Source: Ligula intestinalis (Eukaryota > Platyhelminthes > Cestoda > Diphyllobothriidea > Diphyllobothriidae). From it: a stretch of DNA of 64,000 nucleotides. The stretch is from assembly GCA_036362985.1 (NCBI GenBank), contig JAYGXS010000006.1:17504843-17568842 (forward strand), written 5' to 3'. The position numbers were made by a program, and so were the translations under genes. A model generated the notes under the pieces. That model did not search any database, was not told the origin of the DNA, and saw nothing but the letters and a program-made list of their open reading frames with translations. Shown piece by piece: positions 31,290 through 44,058 of the stretch (its first letter is position 1; each line of letters opens with the position of its first letter).

Positions 31290-33400
31290 CATGATTCTTG
31301 AGGATCTTCGTAACCCTCACCTGCATTATTTGCAGGTGCAAATTACTCCTTTCAAACCATCGACGCCAGGCCTGGGTGGCATAGTACATTTAGGACCGAA
31401 AGATCAATCCACACGCTTTTTCTGTAGAATTTCTTACCCGTATAAGCGCAAACAACCCCTGTGTCGCGTGTCCAGCTGCCAAAAGCAACTGTCAAGCTGG
31501 TTTAAGCGAGACGTGTATTACAACACCGAGGTCTCTTTGTTCAACATCGAAGTGCTGTGGGAATCATCCTCTTCATTGGTGCTTCTAGTAACATAAATTC
31601 ACCAACATTGAAATTTAAGAGCCAACGAATCGAATGGCTGCTATGTCGGTGAAGACACCCTTTGAAGTGCTCAGCTATTGGCATCAAATCTGGTGGCTCT
31701 CCAGAGTTTGCAATGACGTTGCAACCCAGGTCGTCGGCGCAATGGTCGGTATAGACTACGAAGAGCAGCGGGCCTTAGATGGAGAATTTGGCGAGAACAC
31801 ATAGAACGGGGCTAAAGATTGACTTCGAGAAAAAGTTTGCGATCATACTATCAGAAATTCTGTGATTCACATTGGTAGGTTTTCTCTTATTCCAACATCA
31901 GCTAATTTATAAATAAGAAGTTTAAGCGGAGGACCGTCAAACGCCTTCTTAAAATGAGTTTAAATGACGTCAAACTTACTATTTTCATTCAATGTGAGTC
32001 CACTGCTCGATTGAGAATAATAGGCTTGATAGAAGAGAGTGTTTCTGTCTGAAGCCATTTTGAGGCCCTGAAAGTATTTTTTTACTCCAGGAACTTCAGT
32101 CTTGCCTTCTTCATTATGTTTTTGATCAATTTACAGAAAATGCGAGTTTGGCTGACCTTCGTTTGAGCTTCAGTTATGTATATCATGCATAAATTTGTCA
32201 TCTTCCATTGAGATAGCAGTCTTACTTATGCAAACTACGAACGGTAGATACTCGCTAGGCGCTTCGAAGGTTCGCTTGCGAAGTCGTTCCAAAGCTTTAC
32301 CGGTATATTGTCTCACCGGATGACTTTGCTCCTTTGAGATTTTGCAGCATTCTTTACCTTAAGATTTAAAGCATTATAAAGATTTAACACTGTTGACGTT
32401 GTGAGACTGAAGCTCAGTTTTCATAGTTAATATTGAGGCAGAAAGCCGGCCACAGACCTCGGCTTCTTCTTAATTATTAATGATTCCTATGCCATTATCA
32501 CCATTTAGTATTGCGACTGGATCCTTGTTTTTTATTCGAATGTTAATATCGCGGCAAAAAGTGGGCTTGTTTTCATTACCCACAGACTTTCTTTGCCACA
32601 CGGATCATGTTTTTGACCGAATGGATTGGCAACAGAATTTATCGAGTTGTACTAATGTTCCAGTGTCCCTGAATAACTGCAATTTCTAATTTTTCGTTTT
32701 TAACTCTCCGTTAAGGTCTCTGGTCAACTAACCAGATCTAATGAGATCTTTAAAAGTGGCCTCCAGTCGTCCTCTGGATCGCCCTTGAGCAAACAGTCCC
32801 AATTCGCAGACGTAAGTGCATGCTTCGTTGAATTCCATATATTTCGCAGTCCGTACTCTTCGGACTTTGAGAAGTGAGTGAGAAATCCCGCAGTGGCGTT
32901 GTATAATCAGACTTACCGAGCGGGGCACTTAAATGCACTTCATCACTCTGGAACAAATCCTTCGTAAACATTTATGCGATTACGTCAACTCAGACTATTC
33001 GGTGCTTGCTCTTACTGAGTTTGCATCCCCCGAGAGGTTCTTATTTGATCAATCTCAGTTTCTTCCGCTCTACAGACGAAAAAGTCGGCTGAAAATGCCG
33101 TTGGGTGCGAGTTTTTCTAGCATTGCTTTCCTGCTCACCAATAGCTAGGCCTCTACTTTGTTCTGCAAAACAACCTTGATTGCTCTTGGGTGGCCATATT
33201 CATCATTTTATTTTGCATCTCGGCCAATTCTGAAGGTCTTTAGCACTTTGATCTTCTCGTCCCCGTTAGCAGGGACTCCAAATATTGTTTGGATAAGTCC
33301 CTGTCTTCTCGTAGCGTTAACTTTGAGCTGTAAACGGTAAATTCGGCATACCTTTTATGACTATGCCCTTGCTGCGATCTGCTTGAGTATATTTGTTTTG
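31290..33400 (-). mobile_element. decayed CR1-type LINE
   Basis: Minus strand, 5' to 3': APLGKSDYTTPLRDFSLTS at about 32915-32860 (the PLGKSDH end of the endonuclease domain), then worn linker, FKKAFDGPPLKLLIYKLADV (about 31950-31890) and GIRENLPM, then GPLLFVVYTDHCADDLGCNV (about 31775-31715). These match the FKKAFDTVPL / LLYKLSRIGVRGNLL / LFIIYIDDC blocks in the better copy at 55-57 kb. Frame shifts and stops are frequent. Confidence 0.6.
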
Positions 33401-34850
33401 TCTAATTTTGAGAGATTTTAGTGCGTTCCTTCTGGTTGTCTCACATCCTGTTCTCGTGAGGTTTGTTAGGACATAAGTAATTTCAAGTTTTGTGCGTAAT
33501 GAGGCTTAGCAGCCCGTTTTAATCTTCAATGGCACTTTTCGCGCCTGGAAGGCGCTTAAGTTAAGCCCACTTATACTTAGTCAAAGTCTAGGTGAAGGCG
33601 TCCAACTCGATTTTCGAAAGCTCAGTATTATTCTAACGAATCCGCCCGAACCACGGGTGTTTTAAAGTACTTAGGTCACTTATTGTGAGTATCCAGTTGA
33701 GGCTGATGTGAAGTTCAGCTGGTGAAGATGACAGGTGTTCCTCTCCTTCTGCTTGCTGACATCGTTCCCCTCGTTACCATTACCGAACCGCACCGCACGG
33801 TCCTTACCATCGTCACTCACAGGACCCTCAACCGCAGTTTCCCACCGGGCTGCATTCCCACTTTTATCTAACTGAGATTCTGTGACCATCCCTCAGTCCA
33901 AGTGGATCAATCGTATAGGCTCTTGGTAACTTTTATTATCGTATCCGCTCCCTCTATAGTGTTTACTAACTCTTTAATCATGAAATATCATATTTGATGC
34001 TACCTCCTTATTCTGTTTTCTAACTACACGTATGTGTGTTTTGTTGATTAACAGCCCCGTGCAGCGTTACATCGAGAGATATGGACAGCTGGTCTACTTA
34101 TTTACGTGTGTGCCAACCTAAACATCCACGGTCACTCTAATATCTCAAATTTTAACAGATTTTTTCGTTTCTTGGTGAAATTATCGGCTTACTTCCTGCT
34201 AATAAGTTGCATTTCTAGCTCTTAAACACTTACACATACATGTGACTGTTGCTTTATCTGTAATTGAAAATATACAGTTTTATACTGTTTCACCTGCCAT
34301 AAACTTCTCCAAGTTCTTGAAGGTTCACTTAAAAAAACTAGCGATCTGTAGTATAAATATAGGACTAGAGTCGAAATCTTGGAAATATACCAAATTCCCA
34401 AAAAGAAATAGTTTGAAGTAGTCGATATATCAGCTGAGATAATTTTATCCTGTATGACCAATCGCAAGGAAAGCCGACTCTAGTTTAGACCCTCGTCCTC
34501 CAATCGTTGCAGGAATTTGTTTTTTGGTTGTGCTCACGGGACTCTTATGTTCTACAACCAATGCGACTGCGTGCACTATGATAGGTTGGACGGCCGGTCA
34601 CGTATGCAGTTTTGTTGGCCCGCGGTCGTGTGTGTCAGTTCCTGTTTTATAATCTGGTCGGGCGCACGCGGACACCGTTTGACGTCTTTTTCTGTGTTGG
34701 TTCCCTTATTCTTACTATTGTCAGTCTTTCTTATAGCATGTTTTAGTGAATATCAGATCACCTAGGCCGTCGTGTCAATAAAATCTTACGACAAATTAAT
34801 GAAAAGATGACTCAAGTGTAAATGATTACTTTAAATATAACTTTCTTCCA
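33401..34850. other. no gene recognised
   Basis: AT-rich, only short open frames. A CCTCTCC/TTACCATTACC stretch at 33735-33800 is locally GC-richer but has no motif I know. Confidence 0.4.
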
Positions 34851-34853
34851 CAG

Positions 34854-35006
34854 ACGTCATACTTGTCCTCAGTCTGTGGAGACATGAGGGCAACATATAT
34901 TGCCCGTATGCTTGCTGCTTTGTTTCATGAAGAACTAATGTATCACGTCGTCTTCTTTGGGAGGCAATCCAGTGAACAGGCGTTATACAATAACAGATTT
35001 TATGAC
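34854..35006 (+). CDS. candidate internal exon, unknown protein
   Basis: 153 nt (51 codons), flanked by a strong acceptor (ACTTTCTTCCACAG) and a strong donor (TATGAC/GTGAGT). The peptide begins TSYLSSVCGDMRATYIAR and continues MLAALFHEELMYHVVFFGRQ, a helix with a Leu-Phe-x-Glu-Glu-Leu pattern. That pattern is reminiscent of BEN-type domains, but too short to claim one. The length is divisible by three and the frame is open throughout. No partner exon was found. Confidence 0.42.
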
Positions 35007-35924
35007 GTGAGTCAAGATATGATATGCTTGCTTGGCTTCAGTAACTTCTTCAATGGACAAGCTCTTATCCACTGGAATGCCTACCAATACATCTAAGAAG
35101 GTCCCAATCGTCTACAAAAAAGGATCTGAAGGCGTTGGCTAATCTAAAAACAAATGGTGACGTTTTATTGCATCCATTTGAACAGTAATACATGCATGCC
35201 AATTTTAACTTTATTACACTATTTCCTTTGACGCACTAATGCCTATATACCATAATCCTTCATTCAAATTCCGCACTCTAACGACCAGAGGGCACTCTGC
35301 CCCACGATCTCCTGTAGGGACGCCACTATAATTATCAAACTTGAACAAACTGAACATGTGTTTTTCTACTTTATATCTAATAATATCCATTAGTCCTTCT
35401 CAGTCTATCTATTAACAAATTATCCATATAATAAGGAACGGGAACGGGCGGGGATTGGTTCGTGTTCAAGAAATGTCATCGCTCATTTCGAATCCTTAGA
35501 TTCGTATATTTCGGCGCCGATTAAAGGCCGGACCTCGGTGCTTATTCTTAACCGATCTTCAGCACCGATTCTAATAAGAAACGCGCTACAAAGTCGGCAT
35601 AAGTTCAGATTAGAATATTCGCCGCCTATGATAGGATAAGGGGGAAGCTTCTTCGCTAATTATATCTTTCAGTCGAAAATTGATTCTTAGAAAATTGTTT
35701 TTAACATTTTCTTGCGTCCTTCCTCTCTGTTAGAGCTGGCCATGAGAACGGGGGATTTCTTGCAGTAGAAGACGGCCAACATCGAACCCTTATATAAGGT
35801 AGGTAGTAAGATAGCAACAAATGGCTTTAGGCATAAAAACTTGGCTTGTCTTTCCTGAAAAACGATGGAGGGCCTTGTCAAGCAGGCCATACTAAGATTT
35901 TGTGATTAAAATGACGCCTTAAAA

Positions 35925-36715
35925 GTTTTCAGCATGGCTTTTGGCGAGGGCGCTCCTGCCTTTAAAATTTTCTGACTTCAATTGAGGTCTGGACAAGTCC
36001 TTATGAAGAGGGCTTTGACGTTGACGTAGCGTACATCAATTTGAGCAAAGCCTTTGATAGCGTGCCCCATAAATGCCTTTTACATCGGTCGAAAACAATG
36101 CGTTTACATCGTGGAGAATAAATCGGACTAGGTGGACGTTGTAAGTTGTGTACCTGAAGGCTCTGTTGTCGGTCCTTTACTCTCTGTCCTCTATGCTGTT
36201 GACAGCCTCTAAGAACAGGATTGCGATAAGATCATTTTTGTCGACGACTTTAAGCTCTGGCAGGTCATTAAGCGTCTGAGCGACCGAGAAGCTCTGCCTA
36301 CTAATATTTGTAGACTGCAAATGTGATCCGAAAGATGGTTCCTAGACTTCAGTGTGCAAAAGTTTGCCATTCTTTACGTGTATCCAACGAATTACACTAT
36401 AGCTCGCAGCATAAGGAAATGTTATCCAAAAAATCGTATTCCTGTAAAATCTTCACAGGAAGACCTTGGCATTTGAATGCAGAGCAATTTGAAGTAATCT
36501 TCACAATATACCAAGACTGCAAACAAAGTCACGGGAGTGCTGCACGCTATCAAAAAAGCGTTTGTAGCTTTAGACCAAGATCTAATTGGCAAATTTTACG
36601 GCATCTTTGCACCACCACATCTAGTATATGACATAGAGGCGTAAGACACAACATTTCTGAAACATGTGCAGCGTTGTGTAACAAAGTAAGAGGTCTAAAC
36701 ACCACTGATGGTTGC
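35925..36715 (+). mobile_element. decayed LINE reverse transcriptase, 5' portion of an interrupted copy
   Basis: Plus strand: QHGFWRGRSCL (35930), FDVDVAYINLSKAFDSVPHK (36020), VPEGSVVGPLLSVLYAVD (36155), IIFVDDFKLWQVIKRLS (36230, the FADD motif as FVDD), then WFLDFSVQKF and, at 36655, LKHVQRCVTK followed by VRGL. The order is CR1-like. It is interrupted after VRGL by the PLE at 36716-37385, and the matching C-terminal text resumes beyond it. Confidence 0.65.
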
Positions 36716-37385
36716 AACCATCAGGTGACAGGTCATGAGACCGAAAGACCCACTGCCAAGGCAAGAAACAGCAGGAGTCGTTTACAGGATCTGGTGCAGT
36801 TGTGGACAGGGCAACTACGTTGGAGAATCCAGAAGATTACTCCGGATGCGAATGGCCAAGCGTGCAGCGGTGATGAGAAAGAAAGACGCCAACTCCCAGG
36901 TTGCAGCACAGTGTACGGGAACCGGCCATATTTTCAAGTTTGACGAAGCCAAAATCCTCGCAATAGGTGACAATCACGATAGCCGCGAGCTGCTCGAGTC
37001 ATGGTTGTCAGGTCCCCAGTTTATCAAAAAGTGCAACGATTTGGCGTTCCTATATGGTTTACTGAGAAATTGCCTAAGCAACAGAATCAGTCACGTAGGT
37101 AGGACCGGGTGCAGCAACAACTCTGATGGCAGCGGGCATAATTGTCCCGCAATTATTAAGCCCGCATCCGACGCTGACAAGCAAACTATGGCAATTAATG
37201 AGCCATCACTGCACCAAGTAAGATCTCAGTCAGCGACTACGGGAACTGACAGTTATAGTACGCATGCGGGTGACCGTAACCTATACATGTATTACCCTTG
37301 TCTGCGCATGGCTCTGACATTCCTATGATTACCTATGATTAAGGATTCTCGACAGACTCCGAAACGTCAGGAAAATAAAACCCTT
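36716..37385 (+). mobile_element. Penelope-like element GIY-YIG fragment nested in a LINE
   Basis: Plus frame 36735-37328: MRPKDPLPRQETAGVVYRIW, CSCGQGNYVGESRRLL (GIY and YIG strands), then MRMAKRAAVMRKKDANSQVA with the usual His replaced in the A-x-H turn, HIFKFDEAKILA, and SRELLESWLSG. It is close in wording to the PLE at 61.5-63.1 kb (PKNPLPWQE, VVYRIWCSCGQ, SRELLES), so the two belong to one family. It is 5'-truncated. The 3' end has CGAAACGTCAGGAAAATAAA, the PLE hammerhead tail. Confidence 0.75.
37338..37372 (+). ncRNA. eroded PLE hammerhead tail
   Basis: TTAAGGA in place of CTGANGA, a weak helix II, then CGAAACGTCAGG identical to the core-3' part of the motif at 12088-12125. Probably no longer able to fold. 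Confidence 0.35.
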
Positions 37386-37399
37386 GTTCCAGTGATCAT

Positions 37400-37720
37400 A
37401 CCTTTTTCTTCTGAACTGCTTCCTGGAACTCGCATATTCTCCTCAAACAGATTTTATTTTAGTTTACAAAATAATGAATGGTCTCAGGGAAAGATTACGC
37501 TTTTTGGACATGTTTTAGTGGCACTTCTCACTTCATCTCCGTAGGCACACAATGAAGCTTCGCATGAAGATGTCGGAGCTTATCTCCGCTCTGTATTCTT
37601 GACGCAACGGGCCATACAGCAGTGGACCAGCCTCCCGTAATCAGTCTTGGAGGCCAAATCCCTACAGCTGTTCAAACAGCTCTGGGATAATTACATGTGT
37701 ACCTTGTTGTTCCTCGACAT
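37400..37720 (+). mobile_element. 3' portion of the LINE interrupted by the PLE
   Basis: Plus strand text FILVYKIMNGLRERLRF (about 37460), then RRHTMKLRMKMSEL and AIQQWTSLP...SVLEAKSLQLFKQLW (37610-37690). These correspond to the DLI-VYKI-NG and W-N-LP-V-A-S---FK-LD blocks that close CR1-type proteins. Together with 35925-36715 they make one LINE split by the PLE. Confidence 0.55.
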
Positions 37721-38690
37721 TACGAAGTCAAACTAACACCACACCAACTCCAGACACGGGTTGATGGTAAAAACCATGCAACTCACTGTTTGTGAAAACT
37801 ATTTTAAGAGCGACAAAGTACAGGCTTAATTTCTACAGTTGTCCCCTGTTGTTCTTCGGTAGTATGAACTCCATCTTAGACCACACTAACACTAGACAAG
37901 AGTTTTTTGTAAAAAGAATGCTACTGACTGTTTGCCAATGCTACTTTAATACTGACAATTTTACACATACGTGTACAGATGTATATGATGCTGCAGCATG
38001 TAATTAATAGGGTTTTCAATATTATTGCCTGATACCTCCCCCCCCGCGAAGTAAACTGAAAAATAATACATCTTACTCATATCGCATATCTTATTACGCA
38101 AACCACCACTAGTGATAATTTTGTTTTCGTCTTAATGCTACTAAAAGAGTGATATGCAATCTTAGTTATGGCTTAGACGCAAATCTACACTTAGAGTTAA
38201 ATTCTTTTAAGAGCAACCTACCTTAAAGATAAAGAACAACTTGATCCTGACACCCCGGACAATTTTAAAAGTTTTATGCCTCAGTGTGGCTTCTGTTCAC
38301 CACCCTCAGCACCATCTTTGATTAAAAAGTGTATTTACTAACTTTGCAGCGTTGTGGGAAACTTGAGCCTTTCATCGATATGGTTTCAACTGAGACCTGT
38401 GACCGACATAAAAAGTTTTAATATTCTTTTAAAAAAACGTTTGTTTAAGTAAACACGCCTTAGACGTCGCGTTTCAGTTCGCTTAACCTGGAGGCTTTTA
38501 CTTAAAATCGCAGAACCTGATAGACTGGCTTCTCTGAGCAAAAACCCATCGATGCTGGCAGAACGATTTTCGGCGATAGAAACAGACTATTTTTTTTATC
38601 AGCATGAGCACTCGACTTAATATCTGGAGTACAAAATTTTTAAATATTTAGACGTAAAACCCCAATTGAGCGTTTTATTTCACCCCCATC
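37721..38690. other. no gene recognised
   Basis: AT-rich. A C-run (CCCCCCCC) at 38038-38045. Nothing else stands out. Confidence 0.4.
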
Positions 38691-38692
38691 AG

Positions 38693-38997
38693 CAAACATC
38701 AAGCCCAGATCTACCTCTACAATGCCAAAGGTTGTCTCTGAGGTTGGCTCTCTAGCCAGTGTAAGCCTACGTCCCTCTGGATCAACGGCAATTGCGGTTC
38801 CACTGGAATCTTTCCCCGATTACCTTATTCCTGATTCGAGTGAGATCTTGCCAACGCCAATTCGTTCTTTTTTCAGGCCAACCACGCCTGATATAGCCGT
38901 AAAATCTAGTAAACCTAAGAATATATCTGGTAAATGTAGGGCAGGTCCTAAGCCAGTTTTCAAAATTGGTAATGTCATTGCCGATGAAAGCTTGTAA
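38693..38997 (+). CDS. candidate terminal exon, unknown protein
   Basis: Acceptor TTTCACCCCCATCAG at 38692. The frame is open in phase 1 for about 101 codons to a TAA at 38997. The peptide is Ser/Pro-rich and disordered-looking: TMPKVVSEVGSLASVSLRPS, SFPDYLIPDSSEILPTPIRS, TPDIAVKSSKPK. The codons look protein-like but no family is recognised. An ATG at 38722 could alternatively start a short ORF. Confidence 0.38.
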
Positions 38998-39257
38998 ACA
39001 TGTCAGCATGTAGAACAGATGCAAACAATTACGTTAACACTCTTCCCAACTCAAAAGCTACCCAAAATGCGTAAATAATTAACCCTACTCAATATATCAA
39101 CAGTTGTTCTAAATCATTTGCTCCATTCACAAATATACGTTTTCCGCCAAATTATGCTAAAATTCCAAAAGAATCGTATTTTGGGTCAGCTACTATTTTT
39201 CGCGTGCGACAATATAGCCTTCCTTTCCACGGATTCCTCTTACTTACTTGCACTTGT

Positions 39258-40260
39258 TTAGGCTGTGATCATGCCTGATCTAGCCGGCCTCAATGATGTC
39301 GTGAAAGATACCTCTCCACGCGTGACGAATGGCTGTAGCGGACCTGGAAAGCTCCACCCATTCTCTTCTCCAGCGACGGAGACCGAAAATCGACGATCGA
39401 AGAAACGCTTCCATGTCTTCACAAGTGTTGTCGAGCCCGGTCTTGAATTCTCCACCCCTTCGACGCCTCTATGTGGCCTGCGGTGCTGGATCGAGGGAAG
39501 CGTCGAAAAGCTTGTGAGGCGGACGACGGAGAACGTGCCCGAACCACCTCAGTCGTCTTCCTTGGATTGCCCGGGATATCCGCGCGATACTGTCGCAGCG
39601 AGTGCGGACTGTCTTATTTGAGACTAAGTCAGTGTGCTCCACCCGAAGGATGGTCACCAAGCGGTGATGATCAAAATTTTCGCTCCTCTTCCATACACAA
39701 AGCCCAGAATTCACACCCATAAAGGAGGATGCACGGTACACAAGGATCTTCGTGGCGATGGATATGTCGCGTCGGATCAATAAGCGCTTTTGGAGGATTA
39801 AGAAAGTCCGCTAGAAGCATCGATTGGGGAAACAATGCCGTCCTTACAGCTTCCATTCAGTAGCAGCATCGTTTCCAGCTATTTAAAATGTCTACTTTCT
39901 CAAGTTGGTGGGTATTACCCCCCAGGGGTGCCTTTTCCTGGTCAGGTATGCAGATCGAGAATAACTTATTCTCCCTGGTATTTATGGACAAGCCAACCAG
40001 ACGCAGCGATATCATTCACCCGTAACACAACAAACCGTAGATCACCAAAGCTTGAAGTTAATAAGGCGATATCATTGGCGCAGTCGAGATCAGGCAGCCA
40101 GCGTCCGGGTACAAGCCCAAAACCATCTTCTTCACGTGCGGTCTTCCCAGGAATCCAATCAATGACTGATTCACATTCTGTGAAGGCCTCAGTTACTACA
40201 TAACCACAAAACCTTAAAGTGCTGGCTACCAATCATCTAAATTTAGCTCAGTGAGTTCCT
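39258..40260 (-). mobile_element. RTE-type LINE, decayed 3' part
   Basis: Minus strand, 5' to 3': SVIDWIPGKTAREEDGFGLV (40170-40110), LPDLDCANDIALLTSSFGDL (the Y/FADD motif worn to CAND), VNDIA; then RRDISIATKILVYRASSFMG (39780-39720), LLYGCEFWALCMEEERKF (39745-39672), FDHHRLVTILRVEHTDLVSN and RIRAIQGRRLRWFGHVLRRPP-like text (39545-39500). This is the WIMGKTL...LDYADDIALLT...IRVYRA..R..LLYG-E-W plan of flatworm RTE elements. Frame breaks and the damaged catalytic site make it inactive. Confidence 0.7.
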
Positions 40261-42780
40261 AGTCATTCACATTAGAGGCGTTGATAATTGCGATTTTGGC
40301 GTCAACGGGCCTGGTACGACTGTGGGCAAAACAACCTTTTCAAATTAATTGAGAAGCTAAGCTAAAGCCGACTAGCCGACCGAAAGAAATGTCATCAACA
40401 CCCAATGACTTTCGAGATCACCCAGAGTGTCTTAGCCATAACTTGCATTAATGCATATGGCAAAGTCTGAATTAAACACGTAGAAAATGCCAACATTTGC
40501 GAAAGATTAATAATCATTCGCAAACCGGCATTATTGCATGTCCGATAATTGTGAACTAATAATAAACAACCTTAAGCAAGTCTATAACTTAAAAGAAACA
40601 AGAAATACTAATTGTTTGTTTAGAAATAACAGGTTTTTAAACAAGCCTTAGATTCCGAAAAACTGAAAAGTAGCTATAAATTTGACCAACAAATGTAAAT
40701 ATAATCGTCGGGTGAAACCGTCGGGTGACATCGCAACTATGCAATTCCCTTGTATAAAAAAAAACCTTCATTTGGTCAATTTGTCTGATATAAAAATATA
40801 TATTCAGGTATTGGATTGCAGTAAGTTTTAGATTTTCCCTTAATATCCCGTAAAAGTTCCGTGCTTTTGGTGCTTCCAAGCTTTATTGGCTAAATATAGC
40901 TAACGTTCGACATGCACAGCAATACCTTTAACGGGAGATGCCTCTTAAAAGTATTCGTCAAAAACTTGACTTTTTTGATGATAGTTTTTTTGACGATGGC
41001 GAAGTCAAATATTAACATGAATTCTGCGAAACACAAAAACACGACGTCGAGCAGAAGGTGCGTCCACCGTAATATCTAAGATCAACTTAAAAACGTTCTA
41101 TGTTAGGTTGCCTCCTTAAAACGCGCTTAGTTAGCTATTCAGCTGACGAATCTTTTTGAATATCCCATTTTCTAAGGTAACGTCAAAATAAAAATGGAGA
41201 ATTATGACCGCCTTTTATTTTTACATGCAAATAATTTATACAATTTTCGCCTAAAATGAAAGAACCCACGTTGAGGCCCTGTTCTAAGGTTGCAAAGGAA
41301 AAAATAATGGCTGAATACATGCCAAGATTTTGCGAAAATTGTTATTCTTCTTTCTGTTCATCTCTAAATTACGCATACTTTATATTTAATAAGACTTTTT
41401 TTGCGTCTACATAAGCAATAAATATATGCATTTTGGGTCTCCGTCACAAATCTTGGATGCGATAAAACAAAATAAGCTCAACACCTTTTAACTGTGCTTT
41501 GCGACAAAAGACTTTAGACACTGACAGCGAGTAATTGTCAAAGCTAACATTGCTTTATGTATCTGAAAAAATGGGAATTCTTAAACGTGGTCTTACCTGA
41601 CTTTCATCAACTCAAGACTAGATTTTGTGATCTGGAAAGGAGATACTTTGATCCTTTATTGTGTATACTGGGGTTCTTCCAAAGCACAGCGCATGAAAAT
41701 AAAAGGTTTGGTTCTGTCGTAGTTAGTAGAATAGGCAGCTTGGTCTATATCAGGCAACCTCCGATTTCGCCAAACCTTTGCCCGTTCCTCTTATATAAAG
41801 TGGTCTACACGTGCCATTTTTCTTACTATAAAGCTTTTTCAAGCTCAAATGCACTCAATAGATCAAAATAAAGAGACAAACTGTATGCTTAACTCCCAAG
41901 TCAAATTTCAGTGATGACTTTGCATGAATTATGCTGTCTACTCTCTTTATTAAGGTAAAATATAGTATGTCACCTCGCTCATGAAACTAAGACTTCAATT
42001 ACCTACGATTGAAATATATTCGCATAGGCTATATCGCAAAGGTCGCTTTTGCTTACAGGATATGTTTATAAATACTTCTATCACCGAATCTGTCTATTTA
42101 TTTGAGCACATATCTACATTACCGTATCCTTCGGCAATTGCCCATGAAGACTGAGATAATCAATTCAATTCAGGCGTTTTATTGGGGTGGGGTATTCCTA
42201 TTCACGTATGCGTTATTGGACAAAATCTTTATGTTGTATATTTAAAAGCTTACAACGGATCCTTAACGAAAACAAATAAAGCGAACAGGGCTTCGAGATT
42301 AAGATTAAAGTGTGCTTGGTAAGGATGTATTGTGTGGTTATCTAAGCAGGGCACTGTTAAATGTGGCGGCCAACGAACAAGGTTATCCTCCTTTGAGGCT
42401 GCCGCCCTCAAGGTCATGCATCTTCACTAGCACCTGGTTCTGACTTGTGGATCTGAAGACCCTTGAATAACATTTACTCGCACACACACGCGCGCACACA
42501 CATTTGTGCCCAACTAGTAGCGATTTTCCAAGGGCCACTTGAACATACCACCCACAGCTCTCTCAAAGCAACATCTTCTCGGGCAATGCAACGCACCAAT
42601 AGCACACCACTTGGAATCGTTTGAAAATCACACAAACTCAACCAGCATTCTTACTTCACTGACAAATTTTCGCTAAAAGGAGCACAATAATTGATATACC
42701 TTACTGTTCTATATGTAATCATTAACTTTTTGCAGGTCACCTCGTCCTAGAGAAGTTTGCCTATCTTCTCTTTTCAGTGG
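40261..42780. other. AT-rich stretch without a gene
   Basis: Only short open frames. A (CA)n-like patch at 42480-42502. A 104-codon frame at 41557-41871 has no family match or convincing splice sites. Confidence 0.45.
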
Positions 42781-42789
42781 CAAAGCGGA

Positions 42790-43520
42790 CAAACGACTTT
42801 CCTGCTGTGCCACTGTGGTCAGTAATTATACTAGTTCTTGGTAAAGTAAGGGGTGACTTAAACTGCTTTACTTCTCAAAAAGTATGTCGTCATAATCTGC
42901 TCCCTAATAACACGTCTACATGCGGCTCTCCCGGCTGGGCCGTCTCTTGGCTTGTCAGACTTTCCGCACTCAGTTCTGCTAATGTGGTAAGCAAACATTC
43001 ATGGTTCTTGTTAACAACTGCGGAATTCTTCAGGGGTCTATATTATCCCCTTACCTCTTCTTCCCCACACTGATGACCAACGATCGCCACCTGGATATTT
43101 CTGCACAAAATAGGATTATATAGATTCTGATCATCACCCCAAAAGTTTTGCATATTTCCAGGTTCTGAAAGATGGTTTGGACTACGCCTCTGCACGGTCA
43201 ATAGCCAATGTTGTTCTACTGAATAACCAAAAGTCAGTCCGGTACGTTTTCCGATTACGACATTCTCCCAGTCAAGAATCCTTAGACATCCTGCTCAATT
43301 AGGTATCCGCTTTCCGGTACTTTGGTGTTATTTGGACATGTAATCTCTTATTTACACTTCATATTGAAACCCTTTTCATTAAAATTAGTAGAATCCTGTA
43401 TTATATACGTTGGTTGCGTTCCTATCACACACAGAAAGCCCTAAATTAACGATTTATAAATACCTACACTTTCTCCCATTATCTACCGCTCTCCGGTTAT
43501 TTGTTCAGCTTTGCTTAACC
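42790..43520 (+). mobile_element. decayed LINE reverse transcriptase
   Basis: Plus strand: CGILQGSILSPYLFFPH (about 43020-43070, the PQGS-LSPLLF motif), then text equivalent to the thumb: KKSVRYVFRLRH-like (43230-43270), SAFRYFGVIWTCNLLFTLHI (43308-43367, the Y-YLGV motif) and KISRILYYIRWLRSY (43382-43430). The catalytic ADD is not recoverable. Order and spacing fit a Jockey/CR1-group LINE different from the 55-58 kb copy. Confidence 0.55.
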
Positions 43521-44058
43521 AAACTTGTTGAATGTTAAATGCATCTTCCAAATACTATCATAAACTGCTGATATAACAGCGACACTTTTCAACCGTCAAG
43601 CAATTTGCGGATCACATTTTTGAGGGAGTTGCTCATCCAATTCCCTCTGAATTAATATCTGTGATTTCAACCCGTACTATGCGCCGGAGTTTTTGATATA
43701 TTTACCGCCGTATATCGAGATATCAGCATTCTGTTCTGGCATTCCTCATGCTACCGCACGTGTAAACTAAACGGAAAGCCAGAAGGTGACAATAATATAT
43801 GTGTATTGTATGTAAACCTCAAGATGATGCGTATTTTGAAAGAAGCCATTGCTTGCGAAAAATTTTGGAAAGTACCTTCAAAATAATGCTTATTTCTCTC
43901 TAGCTCCCTCTCTGTCTCATCAGTGGCGCTAATGATTTCACAGGTATCGAAACAACTACTAACTACGGATTAAAGCTCTCTTAAACAAAAACGAAACAGT
44001 CCACCAAGGTGCACTACACACCTAGGCTCAGTTTTTACACATAAACAACAATAGGTGA

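Noticed and set aside
43895..43930. CTGATGAG on the minus strand as a second hammerhead
   Set aside because: No CGAAA follows at the right distance and no helix II or III can be formed.
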